From: Stramonita haemastoma
Taxonomy: Eukaryota > Mollusca > Gastropoda > Neogastropoda > Muricidae
Assembly: GCA_030674155.1 (NCBI GenBank)
Contig: CM060318.1
Span: 84,440,622-84,504,621 of the forward strand
Direction of reading: 5' to 3'
Length of the DNA stretch: 64,000 nt
Below the pieces are notes generated by a model. It was not told the DNA's origin and did no database searches. It saw only the letters and a list, made by a program, of their open reading frames with translations. The translations under genes were made by a program, and so were the position numbers. Positions 1 to 12,455 of this stretch are shown here, one piece after another (within the stretch, counting starts at the first letter, position 1; each line of letters opens with the position of its first letter).

Positions 1-438
1 TTCATCCCTTTAGCAGTTATTTTGCTTCAAAGTTGGAGAAAAGGCCAAAATGACCAGTGCGGACCTCACATTTTCTAAAAATTACAAAAAAAGTCATAAC
101 TTCTGAATAAATAAACCAAATTACTTCAAATTTGGACAGAATATTGTTTATGTTGTGCTTTAAAGGTTGACATTATTTGATTTAAAATATTCTCAAGGAC
201 AAGAAAAAAAATTGTTAAAAGGTGTTATGTAACCATAATTTATAATGAAAATGATGTGACCCGACATGACCCTGCAACAGTTCTGGACCACATGAAATCA
301 AAGTTGCTTTGTGATAAAAAGGCTTTGTTGGAATTCATTTTCCAGCAAAATGACACTAGTTTTTGGCATTATTTTACATACATATTCATGATATTGTAGG
401 TGCATACATGTGCATATGGGCGCATGCATCCATGCATG

Positions 439-492
<54 letters not shown>

Positions 493-1066
493 TTGAACTA
501 TTGGGGGAAAAAAACAACAAAACAAAAAGCAAAACCAAGGAAAAAAACATTAAAGCAAAACCCCCTCAGAAGAATGGCTGCCTATGCGGCGAGGCACTTA
601 AAAACAGTCATAGACACAAACTTTTCTCATCCAGTGTGTACTTGATTCTCAATCTCACTGTGATTCCCAGATGGGGAACAAGCAACAACAGAAAACAGAA
701 ACAAAACAAGAAAGCGAACAAAGAAAATTCTGCATGACCCCCAGGTGAAGAAAAAGCAACAACAAAAATAGCTATTGGGGACAAAAAAACAACAAAACAA
801 AAGGCAAAAGTCTTTAATTTTGTGCTCTGGGACTCCACCACAGAATGTATGCAAAAATGTTTCAGTTTCAGCGCATGTCTTCCCACCCAATTGTTTCAGA
901 AGTTGCATCTGTAACATAAGCTTGTGACTAAAATTAGTCTGTTTTTTTTTTTCCCTTGGGCAAAGAATGCTTTTTTTCCAGATCAGTATAGGTATCATCC
1001 TCTGAAATGTTAAATTAATATGCATATAATTTATATATAAATGCAGTGTGAGTATGTGAACTGAAT

Positions 1067-1149
<83 letters not shown>

Positions 1150-1310
1150 CCAGTATCCTGCTGATTACTAAGTCTGTTGCATATCTTTTTATGACTGTTT
1201 GGGGGCAGTTTTTTACTATTCAAATTTACTGTCATTTTTATGTGCATTAAAATGCAACTATTTCAAAGCCACCCACATTTTATGAAAAGTTACAAACACA
1301 GTGCAATCAA
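1..1310. other. Intronic or upstream AT-rich DNA, no gene seen
   Basis: Probably part of an intron of the tetraspanin gene, whose next visible exon starts at 4555. It is AT-rich with (GT)n runs at about 439-490 and 1069-1146. The open frames here are translations of the dinucleotide runs (Cys-Val or His-Thr strings) and are not credible genes. Confidence 0.6.
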
Positions 1311-1413
1311 TGATGCATTAGTCTGAACAGTGAGCTGTCAGTACTGATTGTCTTAGGCCTATTAGTAATAACACCCAAGTCCAAGTGTTAAATTAAAAAA
1401 TCTAATTTTATGT

Positions 1414-1511
<98 letters not shown>

Positions 1512-1687
1512 CATTAGTCTGAAGAGTAGTCAGTACTGTCTTAAAAACACTCAAGTCCAAGTGTAAAAAAATAAAATTTTATGTCTTAACCCCCCCCCCC
1601 CCCCCCCCCCAGTCTGAACAGTGAGCAGTCAGTACTGAGTGCCTTGGACTCAAGTCCCAAGTGTTAAAAATTAAAATTGTATGTCTT

Positions 1688-1743
<56 letters not shown>

Positions 1744-1754
1744 CGCGCGCGCAT

Positions 1755-1787
<33 letters not shown>

Positions 1788-1931
1788 CATCAGTCTAAAG
1801 TCAGCTGTCAGTACTGTCTTAACACTGGTCCAAGTGTTAAAAATTAAAATTTTATGCCTTAAATTAAACACACACACACATGCTCGCACACGCGCGCGCG
1901 CACACACACACATGCTCGCACGCGCGCGCGT

Positions 1932-1970
<39 letters not shown>
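1311..1970 (+). repeat. Four-copy tandem block separated by CA tracts
   Basis: A unit of about 80-110 bases (GCATTAGTCTGAA near its start, TCCAAGTGTTAAA near its end) occurs at about 1311-1417, 1510-1589, 1610-1689 and 1787-1866. Each copy is followed by a long simple tract: (CA)n after copies 1, 3 and 4, and about 20 C residues after copy 2. The last tract mixes CA with CGCG steps. The units are clearly homologous but diverged, with internal deletions. Confidence 0.8.
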
Positions 1971-1974
1971 TCCG

Positions 1975-2956
1975 ATGGGATCGACCGAGTCCGCAGCAGA
2001 CGATTTTTCCGAATTACGCTTTGTTTAGTCACTTCCGGTAGTAGATCAGGTACAGAAAAAAATTAATTAAAAATACTAAATGAGATCAGACTTGCTTAAA
2101 AAAAATTAGATATATGCTTTAGGCATTATTCTATCGATTGCAGTGCATTTTGAACTGCAGACTTACAAGAAAAAACTTAATTTTGATAAAAGCGATCGGG
2201 TCCTCGACACGCTGTTCAATTCGGCCTGCTACCGTGACTCGGCGAAACATTTGCACACTTCGAATCAAAATAAAAACAAAATAATCATAAAATAAGCATC
2301 GAACTAATCGGATATGATGTAGAAATGACTTATTAATGAACTGTTAAAGTCTATAATGGGTTACTTAGCGAGTACTGGCCGCAGTTTCGTCAAATTCACC
2401 GCACTGGTTTCGACATCGCCTGAAACCATGCCCTGTGTAGAATTGGCCAATCAGAGGCGTTGTAAAAGTCTCGCCGCCTTCGGCCGAATGGTTCTTTTGC
2501 CTAAAGGTGGTTGTATTCTTGTAGTTGATTGGCTAAGCTTTCGTTTGATACCCAACACGGCGGGGTGCGAGGTGAGAGAGGATGACGAAATATTTTGTGA
2601 AGTTTTAACTTGTATTTTTCGGTGACGTAATTTTTAACACTATAAATTTGCACCCCATAAAAATAAAGCTTGGGCTTTCATCTTTCTATTCGTTATAATT
2701 AATAAGGGCTTGGTGCACTTGTTCAAGGACGGTTGCGATTTTTTTCAACCCGTGCAATTTCGCAGCTCGCGGAAAAGTGCCGATTTTCTCCATTTTTCGC
2801 CTTTTTCACGATTTTCGGCTTCGCGCTATACTCATACCTCCAATCGTACAATAAAAACAAAACAACGTAATGAAAGAGCAATCAATTCTCTTTATTCTCA
2901 TATGCATGAAAATCAAAATGATACAGTAGATTTCGAGTTAGAAGCGTTTGAAGACA
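1975..2956 (+). promoter_or_regulatory. CpG-containing promoter-like island
   Basis: Base composition changes sharply from simple repeats to complex, CpG-containing DNA. Visible elements are an ETS-like CACTTCCGGT at about 2030, a CCAAT box (GGCCAATCAG) at about 2445, an inverted CCAAT (GATTGGCTAAG) at about 2527 and a TATAAATTTGC stretch at about 2641. A GTAAGT donor-like site follows at 2957. It could be the promoter and first exon of an unrecognised or alternative transcript. No known protein family is recognised, so the function is inference only. Confidence 0.35.
2710..2956 (+). other. Candidate first exon ending at a GTAAGT donor
   Basis: An open frame of about 82 codons starts at the near-cognate TTG/GTG region around 2710 and runs to a strong donor (ACA/GTAAGT, GT at 2957). 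Its C-terminal part is polar and acidic (HENQNDTVDFELEAFEDS) and does not look like translated repeat. I do not recognise the product, and no matching downstream exon was found before the tetraspanin exon at 4555. It may equally be chance. Confidence 0.2.
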
Positions 2957-3508
2957 GTAAGTGAATCGCATTTTCCTAGGGTGCGTAGCAGAATTGCGCG
3001 GTGCTGCCGCTACCTAATATATCTGTATGCGTGTGTTTTATTTGTGTGGGCGTGTTAAAATGTGTGTATGTGTGCATTTATGTACATAACAAGGTCATTT
3101 AACTTTGCCCTTTTCCTAACAGTCTTTTGTGTTGTGGTGTGGGGTTGGGTGTTGTGTGATGGTGGTGGTGGTGGTGTGTGTGCACCAGAATCTTGTGTCC
3201 AGTAAAGTTGGTACTTCTACTGAGTAGCCATGATTGCCTGTAACCTTGATATTTTGGCGATGATTATGTTGTAATTTACTGGTAATGTCTCGACTCATTA
3301 ACAGCAGAAATGACCCCTGACTAGCAAAAATGAGAGGTGCTAAGTCACTAATTTGCCTCAGTGGGTTTAGCACATTTATTGACATGTGTGTACGGTTGTT
3401 TGTGTATATCCCAAAGTACGCAGAGGCACAGTCTTCAAACCAATTCTATGGTTATGAGTTGTCTCTCATATTCAGAATTTTATCTTTTTGTGCCAAGTTT
3501 TCTTGTTC

Positions 3509-3519
3509 TTTGTGTGTGT

Positions 3520-3601
<82 letters not shown>

Positions 3602-3680
3602 TCATTCATTCGGTTTAGTGTGCGTGTGTGTGTGTATGTGTTTGTTTGTGTGTGTGTGTGTTGTGTGTGTGTTGCATCAT
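3509..3680. repeat. (TG)n microsatellite with TATG interruptions
   Basis: A long GT run broken by TATG steps, then by the repeated phrase ATCATTCATT(C/T)GGTTTAGT at about 3600 and 3676, which shows a local duplication of repeat plus flank. Confidence 0.85.
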
Positions 3681-3958
3681 TCATTTGGTTTAGTTCATGC
3701 TTTGCACCTCATTATGTAACATATATCATAGGCCCAAGATAGAATAGTCTGGAGAATCGTCATTAGTTGTTTGTTTTTTAGTATGTGCTTGTGTAATGCA
3801 GTTGGTATGTTTTTCTCCAGCGGTCTCACTCTTGTACACTATTATCCCTCCCTTCCTCTGATGCCCTCGTTTTCAGTCTTTTTGGAGGGATTGGGGGTTT
3901 GGGGGGGAGGAGGGGTTGTTGAATGCTGAAGTTTTGGGATCCTTCTTTCCTTATACTT

Positions 3959-4160
3959 TATTGTGCATAAAAGAGTTTGTTCTCAGTTTGATTGTGCATA
4001 AAAGAGTTTGTTCTCAGTTTGATTGTGCATAAAAGAGTTTGTTCTCAGTCTGCTTCAGTGATTGCTATAGTTGTACAGCTTTATTGATTGCTAAGGTTGT
4101 ACAGTTTTATTGATCATTAACATTGTACAGCTTTATTGTTTGTTAACATTGTACAAGATG
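3959..4160 (+). repeat. Two small tandem repeats (31 bp and about 26 bp)
   Basis: A 31-bp unit beginning ATTGTGCATAAAAGAG and ending TTCTCAGTTTG occurs three times (about 3959-4050). It is followed by about four copies of a 25-26-bp unit around TTGTACAGCTTTATTG (about 4062-4158). Confidence 0.8.
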
Positions 4161-4429
4161 TGTATTTATGTAGCTGTCGGGAGTGGAGGAATGGAGAGGA
4201 GGGTGCACAGGCAGATGAAGTGGACATAGAGTAGACAGTAATAGAAGTATTAAAGACCCATGTGTGAACGAAACCTGTGTTCATGTAAAACCTGTTCTGC
4301 CTTTTGGAAGATCAGGCCATTTTGTTGGATAGGAACAGGTAACAATTTTTTTTAAAAATCCATGCTCACAGATGTGGTGTTTAGACACCATACCTGAAGT
4401 CAAAATTCAGCTACCGTAATGTTGGGTAA

Positions 4430-4506
4430 AAACAGACGCATACACAAAATTTTATCATTGGTGAACCTCCAAGCTCTAGCCAAGAAACAAGCAAAGAAAA
4501 AAAAGG
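4430..4506 (+). repeat. Dispersed repeat D copy
   Basis: Contains the phrase ATTGGTGAACCTCCAAGCTC followed by an A-rich run. Related copies (ATTGGTnAACCTTGnAGC) are at about 28050-28105 and 58385-58500, and on the minus strand at about 34670-34720. This copy ends only about 50 bases upstream of a tetraspanin splice acceptor. Confidence 0.6.
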
Positions 4507-4554
4507 AATTGTAATGAAGTATGTCAACTTGTACACTCTGCCTTTCTTTTCCAG

Positions 4555-4650
4555 ATTGAAGAGGAAGTGGTGACAGTACTGAAGGATGCAGAGAAGAAAT
4601 ACACCATTTCACCTGATGTGACTCACACCTGGGACAAGCTTCAGAGAGAG
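4555..4650 (+). CDS. CD63: Tetraspanin exon, first half of large loop
   Basis: 32 codons, acceptor CTTTTCCAG, donor GAG/GTGATG. The sequence is amphipathic and ends LQRE, which joins FSCCG in the next exon to give the usual tetraspanin LQxEFxCCG junction. Confidence 0.85.
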
Positions 4651-5001
4651 GTGATGATAACTGATCAGAAGGGCTTAGCTTAGCACAGGAATGGTATATA
4701 TAAAGTACTGCAAGTTTATTTTTTATTTCTTATTTTTCTTTTGGTCACCAGGCTTATGGAAGGTAGTTTGCATTTAATCAACCAGGGTACATCAGATTAT
4801 CACCTGCAGCCTGGTGAAGCTGGGTCTGTACATAGTCGTAAAACAAAAAAGTTAAGTGTATGTTAGTAAATAATGTTCTGTGTCTATAGGGAGCAACCAA
4901 AGCAAAAGCATTGGGTGTCTGTCAGTAAATAACTTAATAGAGATAAAACAATCTGTCTGTCTGTCTGTCTGTCTGTCTTGTCTGTCTGTCTGCTGTCTGT
5001 C

Positions 5002-5034
<33 letters not shown>

Positions 5035-5037
5035 GTC

Positions 5038-5096
<59 letters not shown>

Positions 5097-5710
5097 TCTC
5101 TCTCCTCTCTCCTCTCTCTCTCTCTCTCTCCTCATCTCGTCTCTCTCTCTCTCTCTCTCTGACTCTCTCACACATGGGGACTGGATATAATAAAGCACAA
5201 GAGTGCTTATTTCATTATCCTTGATGTAAAAGAATAAATCAAATCTAATCAAATTTCTTTCTGTCTTTCTGTTTAATTGTTGTAGTTATTTTGTCTTTAG
5301 CAGCTTGAGCAGTTTATTGATCCTGTCATTTCTGAATCAAGTGACAAAAGAGTCTGTCATTGTCAGTTGCTAGTCCATATGGTTGTGAAAGAAATGAGTT
5401 ACAAACTATTTGTAGCAGTAAAAATGGTTTGCACTGTTAACAATAGTTAAATGATTTTGTGTGAAATGTGTGCAGTTTTCTTGCTGTGGGGTAGAGTCCT
5501 ACCATGAATGGGAGAAACTGAACTTGACGACGGTCTACCCTCAGTCTTGCTGCAAAAGAGAGGATGCCTCTGAGTGCTCGCATGATGCACCCATTCCCGA
5601 GAGTGCTATCAAGACCACAGTAAGAGAGACAGATTTCTGTGATAGGGTGTACAGTTTTGTGCCTGTATTTTGGGGGGCTGACCTTACCTTTTCAGCTCAC
5701 AACACCCTCT

Positions 5711-5776
<66 letters not shown>

Positions 5777-7356
5777 CAATACTCACACATACATTAGTGT
5801 ACATAGGCACATGTGTATCCATATACCCACAGACAACACACAAGCTATCATGCATTCTTCCTTGCACAGACAAACATATTCATGTACAGAATCATTCTCA
5901 CATGTATATATACATGTGCATGTGTGCATGGACTCGTATACACGCACGCACGCACGTACACATGCATGTGTGCATGCGCATACATGCACACACATGGAGT
6001 TAACATCACTGTTGTCTCCATCCCCGAAAAGTCCTTTAGATGAGACTGTAAACCAAGATCCCGTGTGCGAACGCATGTAGAATATCTTGCATACCCATTA
6101 CACCCGTTCCATGTTTTGGAAGAGTGGGCCATTGTGTGCCAGTGGGAAGGAATGACAAAATTTACAAGAATACATACACACAGGGACTGGATGTATAAAA
6201 GCACCTGAGTGCTTATTCCATTATCCTCAAAATAAAAGAATAAATAAAATAAAACATTCAGTTAGTATTCATTCATCTGTTTTTTGGTCATTGTGACTGT
6301 CATCGTTACTATCTTTTTGAAGAAAATAATTGGAAAACTGAATATCACCAGTGGCACATCTTCTAGCAAGAACATAATTAAGAAAATTTTGTCTCACAAA
6401 GATGTTTTCTTTTCCCCTTTTTATCCCCCATTGTGTTCATGCAGCATAGAAATAATGGTTGTAGTTCTGTTGTTAATCTTACATCTGTGTGCATTCTTAC
6501 ATTTCTTTTCAGATTTTGAGGATCAGTGTTTTCTGTCATCATTGAGTTTAGAAATTTGTATACTGTGTTTTATGTGGTGCACTGAATATGTTTCCTGTTT
6601 TATCACTTTGCCCTGATAGACACTAGCGTGACATCTGTTGTCCCCACTGTCTGTTTTCAGGCCTGTGAGAAAGCCTTCACCAACTGGTTGAAAGACAAGG
6701 TGGCCATCATTGGAGGAGTGGGCATTGGTCTGGCTTTCATCATGGTAAGTCTGCTGTGAAGTGTCATGTTTGTAGTCAAGAGTGCAGTACAGGAGGAGGG
6801 GCAGCACTGTGATGGCTCAATCCTAGGGTGGATGAACTGCAGTTGGATGATTTCTTTGAAGACAATTTCATCGGACAATGGTAGTTGGCTTGGACAATGG
6901 CAGTCATTGCCTTTCATCAAATCAGACCCAAGACACTGACTGCACAGGAAAGTTTCAGGCAGTGTATTGTGGTCAAGTAAATCAGGAAGGGATTGTGACA
7001 GCCTTAGTTTGAAAGAAAATATCCATATTTTCCTGCTTTGATTTTGTTATGTTCAAGAAACTAACAAAAGAGATTAAATTTTTTTTTTTCCTAACAAAAG
7101 AGATAATGTGATTTGTTTCGTGATTATAGGTCTAAGGCACTTTGTCATTGACAAAGGAGAGCAGGAACAATTTTTGTTGTTGTTGTTTTTTTCAAATAAT
7201 CAGGTCTCTTATACTACTTTTGTATTTCTGTCTAGAGACTCCAAAAACATTGATATATTTTTTAACAAATGTTGTTCCTTTTGTTTGCAGGTGGTGGGGG
7301 TGCTGTTTGCTTGCTGCTTGGCCCGTGCCATTCGCAAGGAGTATGAAGTGGTGTAA
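4555..7356 (+). CDS. CD63: CD63-type tetraspanin, last four coding exons (partial gene)
   Basis: Four exons (4555-4650, 5476-5619, 6661-6744, 7291-7356) splice in phase 0 with GT-AG borders to give 129 C-terminal residues. They cover the end of the large extracellular loop (CCG motif, PQSCC, EC and AC cysteines, six in all), the fourth transmembrane helix and a short tail. The tail ends in EYEVV, which fits the YxxPhi lysosomal and endosomal sorting signal that closes CD63. The helix plus FACCL segment is also laid out as in CD63. CD63 family members sit in late endosomes, lysosomes and exosomes, where they organise membrane partners and cargo. The exons for helices 1-3 and the small loop are not in the window. 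There is one gene copy, with no frame breaks. Another CD63-like paralogue is the main alternative. Confidence 0.82.
4950..5166. repeat. Compound (TCTG)n(TC)n microsatellite
   Basis: About 215 bases of TCTG/TGTC tetranucleotides passing into TC dinucleotides. It lies in the tetraspanin intron. Confidence 0.95.
5167..5254 (+). mobile_element. SINE A, 3' end copy
   Basis: Carries the 3' signature of the most common SINE here (GGGGACTGGAT, AAAGCACAAGAGTGCTTAT, CATTATCCT) and an AATAAATCAAAT tail. It directly follows the (TCTG)n(TC)n tract. Confidence 0.75.
5476..5619 (+). CDS. CD63: Tetraspanin exon with CCG motif
   Basis: 48 codons starting FSCCGVESYHEWEK and including PQSCC and EC. The acceptor is TGTGCAG and the donor ACA/GTAAGA. 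It carries an N-glycosylation-type NLT triplet. Confidence 0.9.
5711..5774. repeat. (GT)n microsatellite
   Basis: About 30 GT units in a tetraspanin intron, 90 bases after a donor site. Confidence 0.95.
6036..6252 (+). mobile_element. SINE A copy
   Basis: A nearly full body: GATGAGACTGTAAACC start, CCGTGTGCGAACGCATG, GTGGGAAGGAATGACA, GGGACTGGATGTA, GTGCTTATTCCATTATCC, then the tail AAAAGAATAAATAAAATAAA. It matches the copies at 48043 and 43752 (minus). Confidence 0.85.
6661..6744 (+). CDS. CD63: Tetraspanin exon, last loop cysteine and start of TM4
   Basis: 28 codons. It starts ACEKAFTNWLKDK (last loop cysteine and membrane-proximal region) and enters a Gly-rich hydrophobic helix. The acceptor is CTGTTTTCAG and the donor ATG/GTAAGT. 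Confidence 0.9.
7291..7356 (+). CDS. CD63: Tetraspanin last coding exon with YxxPhi tail
   Basis: 21 codons plus TAA. It completes TM4 (VVGVLFACCLARAI) and ends RKEYEVV. The acceptor is TTTGTTTGCAG. Confidence 0.9.
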   Translation: MVGVLFACCLARAIRKEYEVV

Positions 7357-10300
7357 ACTGATACAACACACACTCTCCTCAGGTTTTGGTGCTCGTTTGC
7401 ACTGCAGTGGAATGAAAATCCAGGAAGGGGTTTTTGGTGTATTTTTAAACAGAATCATGATCATACTTGACTTCTACTATAGATCTTGAAAGTTTAACAT
7501 CTTTTTGTCAGTGATGTCCTGATTTATGACATCTAATTTTGCAATTGCCAGTGAATCTGTGCTTGCATTCAGTTTTAAGTCTTGAACTTGCCATTACCAG
7601 CAGATCATGTTTTTGAAATTCTACTTTAAGCTCAAATTTAATATATACATATTTATTCTGTAACCCCATTAACCTTTTTTCTGTCAATCTTTCAACAGTA
7701 GACATGGATCGTGTTTGAAGTCTTCCACCTCTCTTATACCTCAGGGTAGTCAGAGTACTCGCTTGTTTCTCATTTGTCTCTGAACGCCTTTCCGTAGCCA
7801 GTGGCATAGTAGTAGAATGCAGATGCTGTTCTCTTTTCAATTATATTTTATTCTGTTAAAAGCATAGGATTTTTTTATGTAGAAAGAAGTCTTTATCCTT
7901 AAAACAAAAACAAAAACAAACACAGGAAGACTTGCAAAGGAAGGGGAATAGCCCAGAAGAACTTAGCTCTCTGTTTGGGGAGTTTTCTTTTTTGTTTCAT
8001 TTTGTTTGAAATTATCAACCATGTTGATTGCTCTTCTGTTGTGAATCTGTTTTTTGAAGGATTTTTTTTGTTTAGGATTTTAAAGAATTTTTTATGGTAA
8101 AAAGTTTTGCTTTTTTCCCTGTGTTATGACTCTTGAGTTACTAAGTGATCATTTTTTTTTTCTTCTTTTCTTACTCCAGAGTGTCTCCTTCCCTCTGACT
8201 GCTATGTCTACAGTCATCTGCCTTTTAGTATTGAGCAGGCCTGTATACTAGTAGATGCAAAGCTAACATGCATGCAGCATATACTTCTCTTGAGCTCTCG
8301 CATACATGCACACAAAAACACACCCACTCACGTGCATACACATGTATGTCATGCCAACACACACACAGACACAAACACACACTCTCAGTAGCATTCTCAC
8401 ATGCATCCGCATAGGTTTTCACACACACATCATGCTTATTTTTTATTCAGATTCAGTTAATATCCAGGCACATGAGCTAATTTTGTAAATACCCTTGATA
8501 TGTTAAAAAGATATGTTAACTTTGAAATTCAGTTCCTCTTTTTATTTCCTTGTTCAGACTGTATGATTATGCATCAGCTTACTTGATAACTGAATGTCTC
8601 AAGATATGGAAATAGTCTGCTTTTTACAGTTTAGATTGGGATATTTTTTATATTGAGGCCTTTGATTTTCTTGTTCAGATAGAGTGTGCTTCTTCTGACT
8701 TAACAACTTTTTCAAAATATGGAAACACTCTGCTTTTTACAGTTTTTTTTATTGCATACTCTGGATATCTTTGATATCGAGACAGTGACTTTTTTCTTCT
8801 TTTTCTAAACATTGATCCCGGTTAATCTTTAGAACAAAATGAAAGTTTGAATTGTGCGTTAAGTCCAGCTGCTCTGGGTATTGGCTGTCCCACTGAGATG
8901 GTCAAGTTACAGAATAAGGAACCGTTTGCCTTTAATCATGAGAGCTGTTTTGGATTTCAGTCATTTTAACTGCCTGTATTTTCATTCTGTCATGACATGC
9001 CACTGCTGTTTTGCTGTTGATCACTCTTGTTCTGAACACACCTTCAGTTCAAAACAGACAAGAGCACACACACATTGTCAAGCTGTGCCAGATGAGTAAG
9101 TAATTATCAGAGTGTGAACTGTTGTTGAAAGAGAAGGTTTCTGAGTTTGTTCCTTTCGTTGGAGATATTTCTCTGTGCTGATCAAAGTTCAAAGGGGAGG
9201 AGGTGTCACGTCACTCAGACTCATAAACGTGTAACTTGTTTTCTGCAGCAAAATGAATGAACACAGATTTGGTGATTCATTCATGTACTTCACATCGATT
9301 AATATCATAGAATATGCCAGTTACTCCAGACTAGTATCTTAGATGTTGATGGAGGTTTTACCCTCAGAGAGTATCTGAATTTAGAGTGATCTGTTTCCCG
9401 CAAGGTAGATTTTCTTTTCAACATTGTTGATTCTATATTGTATTTTTCTTGTCAACTTGTCCGCATCTTTTTCTCTCAAAATGGAACTGTTGTGGTATTT
9501 CCTTTCTTTTGTTTTTATTTCTTCAGCAATAGGGACCTGCCTTCTCTGGAATAATACCCCCTCCCTCCCTTGTCCACATTGTTTTTACCTGTCTTTTTTC
9601 AGCCAGGTGCAACTCATTGATTGTTTTATCTTTATACTATAATGTCTCATGTTCAGCTTTATTGAATGTAAGATTTTATATACATTGCTGTTAGTCAAGT
9701 CAGCTTTACTGAATGTAAGATCTGAAATAATGTATATTTTCTTGGTAAGAGAGACTGCCGTGTTGTTGTGGCCTGTACTGTTCTTTATTCATTGTGGATA
9801 TAATCAAAATGGACCAAACTGTCGTGCGTGTACTAAGTCATTGTTTGTGTTTTGTGATTGTTTTTTTTCAAGTTGTGTCAGTTCATTTCACTTCTTTTCT
9901 GTATGGTCTTGTAATTGTTCATCTGTCCTTTGTCTTACCTGTTGTGAGTTTTTTTGTTTTGTTTTTTTACATCTGTTTTGGTATCTAAAAGAGCCGTTGT
10001 TATACACAAATTTGACTTTAAAATTATCCTTAAAACCACATCAGCAAAGCTTGTATTTTAGAACCAGTAGTTCTGTGAAGTAATAAGTAAGAATACTGGC
10101 AGATTTTATGGGTTTAAAAAAAATTGTTTGAGATGGCAAGAAGTCTTCAACTGTCGGTAACATTACACTACAGTTAGAATCTTGGGTACATTGTATCATT
10201 CTGTGCCGTGTATTGGCTAAGCAGTGGGCATTATCAAAATTCAGGGCAAAAACTGAGACTGAGTCATTTTCATTTCAACAATTTGAATTGAAGTGGGGCT

Positions 10301-11582
10301 GGAACTGCCTCCTGCCTGAAATGTCTGTGTTGCACCACAGTGACAAACTGCATCAATTGAAAATTAAAATTGAAATCCGTTTCAGAGACTGAGAGTGAGG
10401 CTGGGTATGCTTTTTTGTTCTTTTTTTGTTTTTTAAAGTTATATTACTTACAAAACTCACTAGCAAAGTTGTGTGTTCCGGAGATCTGCACAAAACCATT
10501 TTTTAAAAAAAGGTTTAAAAAAAAGGTCACCATGAAAATCTTGTGTTGATCTCACTAACTGTTATGTAGTAAATCAAATCAGTTATGAATTTCATCCAAA
10601 AAAAACAAAATCTGTTGAAGAGTAATTCAGAATTTCTTTGAAGAAATTCTGTTAAAGGGTAATTTTGCTGATATTGACAGAATGAAGTTACTGTTCTCTT
10701 GAGCTTTTTTTATGAGGGAAGGGGGGGGGGGGGGTATGCACCTTTGTTTTTGCTGTTTGTGTACATAAATTATACAGAAATACTGTGTACAAAAGGTTAT
10801 TCCTGTTGGTTTGTGCTTAGCACTAATTTCAGTAGAGGATGTAATAGGCTTATTTATTGTCAGCCCCATGAATTTAGAGTATAGTCCTGATGCTTTAGAA
10901 AAGCATCCAAAAATGATGTATTTTGTCAAGAAACAATTGTTGAAAACAACAGTTTGGGGGGGATACTGTTTGGTAAGAATGCTCAACAGCTGTTTTATTA
11001 CTACGCATTTATTCATTTTTTGCTTATTCAATGTGTCTAAAGAATTTTGTGGCATTTCTTTACTATGTCTTATTTGTTAATATTTTCTTCTCATATTTTT
11101 CTTGTTTTAAACCCCTTAACTGCTACAGGGTTGTCGCCCTATTGTCTCCTGTATGCCACAGCAAAAATCACAACTTGACAACAACATACCTGATAATGAG
11201 AACCACTCTTTAAGAATAGAAAATAAAACTCTGTTTTCTCATTGGTTTTGAAGGGATTCACATGGAAACTATGTCAGTCATATTAATTCGCTTTCAAACA
11301 AAATAGAGATAAAAACATACATTTGTGCTGCCCCCCTCTGCATAAGGAGTGTAGTGGATGACCACCAACCATTGACCACTGTCTCAGACTTGTTGAACTG
11401 AAGCACTCAGTTATTATACCAATCAGTTGTCTGTCAGCTTTGCTTAACTCACAGATGTGTTGGGACCACCCACAAAGTACAAATGATATATCATTCAATC
11501 AGAACCTGACAGCTATGGGTTGAACTAGTACTGGAGACCACACTGACAGGGGGTGCGATAATCGGTGAATCAAAGTGGTCAG

Positions 11583-11697
11583 TGAGAACAGATGACAATT
11601 ACATAACTGCATACACACGGGACTGGATGTAAAAAAGCACAAAAGTGCTTATTCCATTATCCTTGATTTAAAAGAATCAATCATTCAATCAATCAAG
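11583..11697 (+). mobile_element. SINE A, 3' half
   Basis: GAACAGATGACAATT, CATACACACGGGACTGGATG, GTGCTTATTCCATTATCC and an (AATC)n tail. Confidence 0.75.
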
Positions 11698-12279
11698 CAG
11701 AACTATATCTTGGGGGAAGTGGGTGTGGTGTGACAAATTCTTTAAAGTGACTGGATCTGTTTAAAGTTTTAATACTCAAGGATATTTTTTTCAAACTCTG
11801 TTGACGAAATGATGATGTATCATTCACGATTGTGGGATATAGGAAACCAAAAGTGATATGATGATGTTTGATGTTGATGGCACGTAGAAGCAGTGATGGG
11901 GTCAAGGAAAAGACTTTATGTAGAAAATAGAGGGGCTAAAGTGTAAGCAAACAGAACAGCTTTTTATCTGATGAAGATGCTTAAGGCCTGTTTGTTGATG
12001 GGTTAAATGTTAGTTAACCAGTGTACTTTTAAATAATTTGGCAAACTAATTCATTACTGTTACATTGATCTGTATTGTGTTTTTTTTAATTAATATTTTT
12101 TGTGTTATATTTCTTTTGTTGTTAAATGTTACTTTAAAATGAGGTCACTGTATAGTGTTTGATCACACAAAACATGTAAAGGTGTATTTTTATGTTTTCT
12201 AGTGATTCTTTTTAAATAATTGATTTTAAGTCACAGTATAATTAGACGTATGACTACATCACAAGAGAACTTACACTCA

Positions 12280-12376
12280 TGCACAGACACATAAACACAC
12301 ACAGACACATCCATAGACGCATGCACACACGCACACACAGAGACACAGACAGACAGACGCACGCATGCACACACGC

Positions 12377-12437
<61 letters not shown>

Positions 12438-12455
12438 CACACACACACACCATGC
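12280..12455. repeat. (CA)n microsatellite with CGCG core
   Basis: CACA and CAGA steps with a (CG)n core at about 12373-12386. The alternating purine-pyrimidine order could adopt Z-DNA. Confidence 0.9.

Noticed and set aside
4852..5252. Frames of Arg-Glu, Asp-Arg or Leu-Ser repeats
   Set aside because: Translations of the (TCTG)n(TC)n microsatellite.
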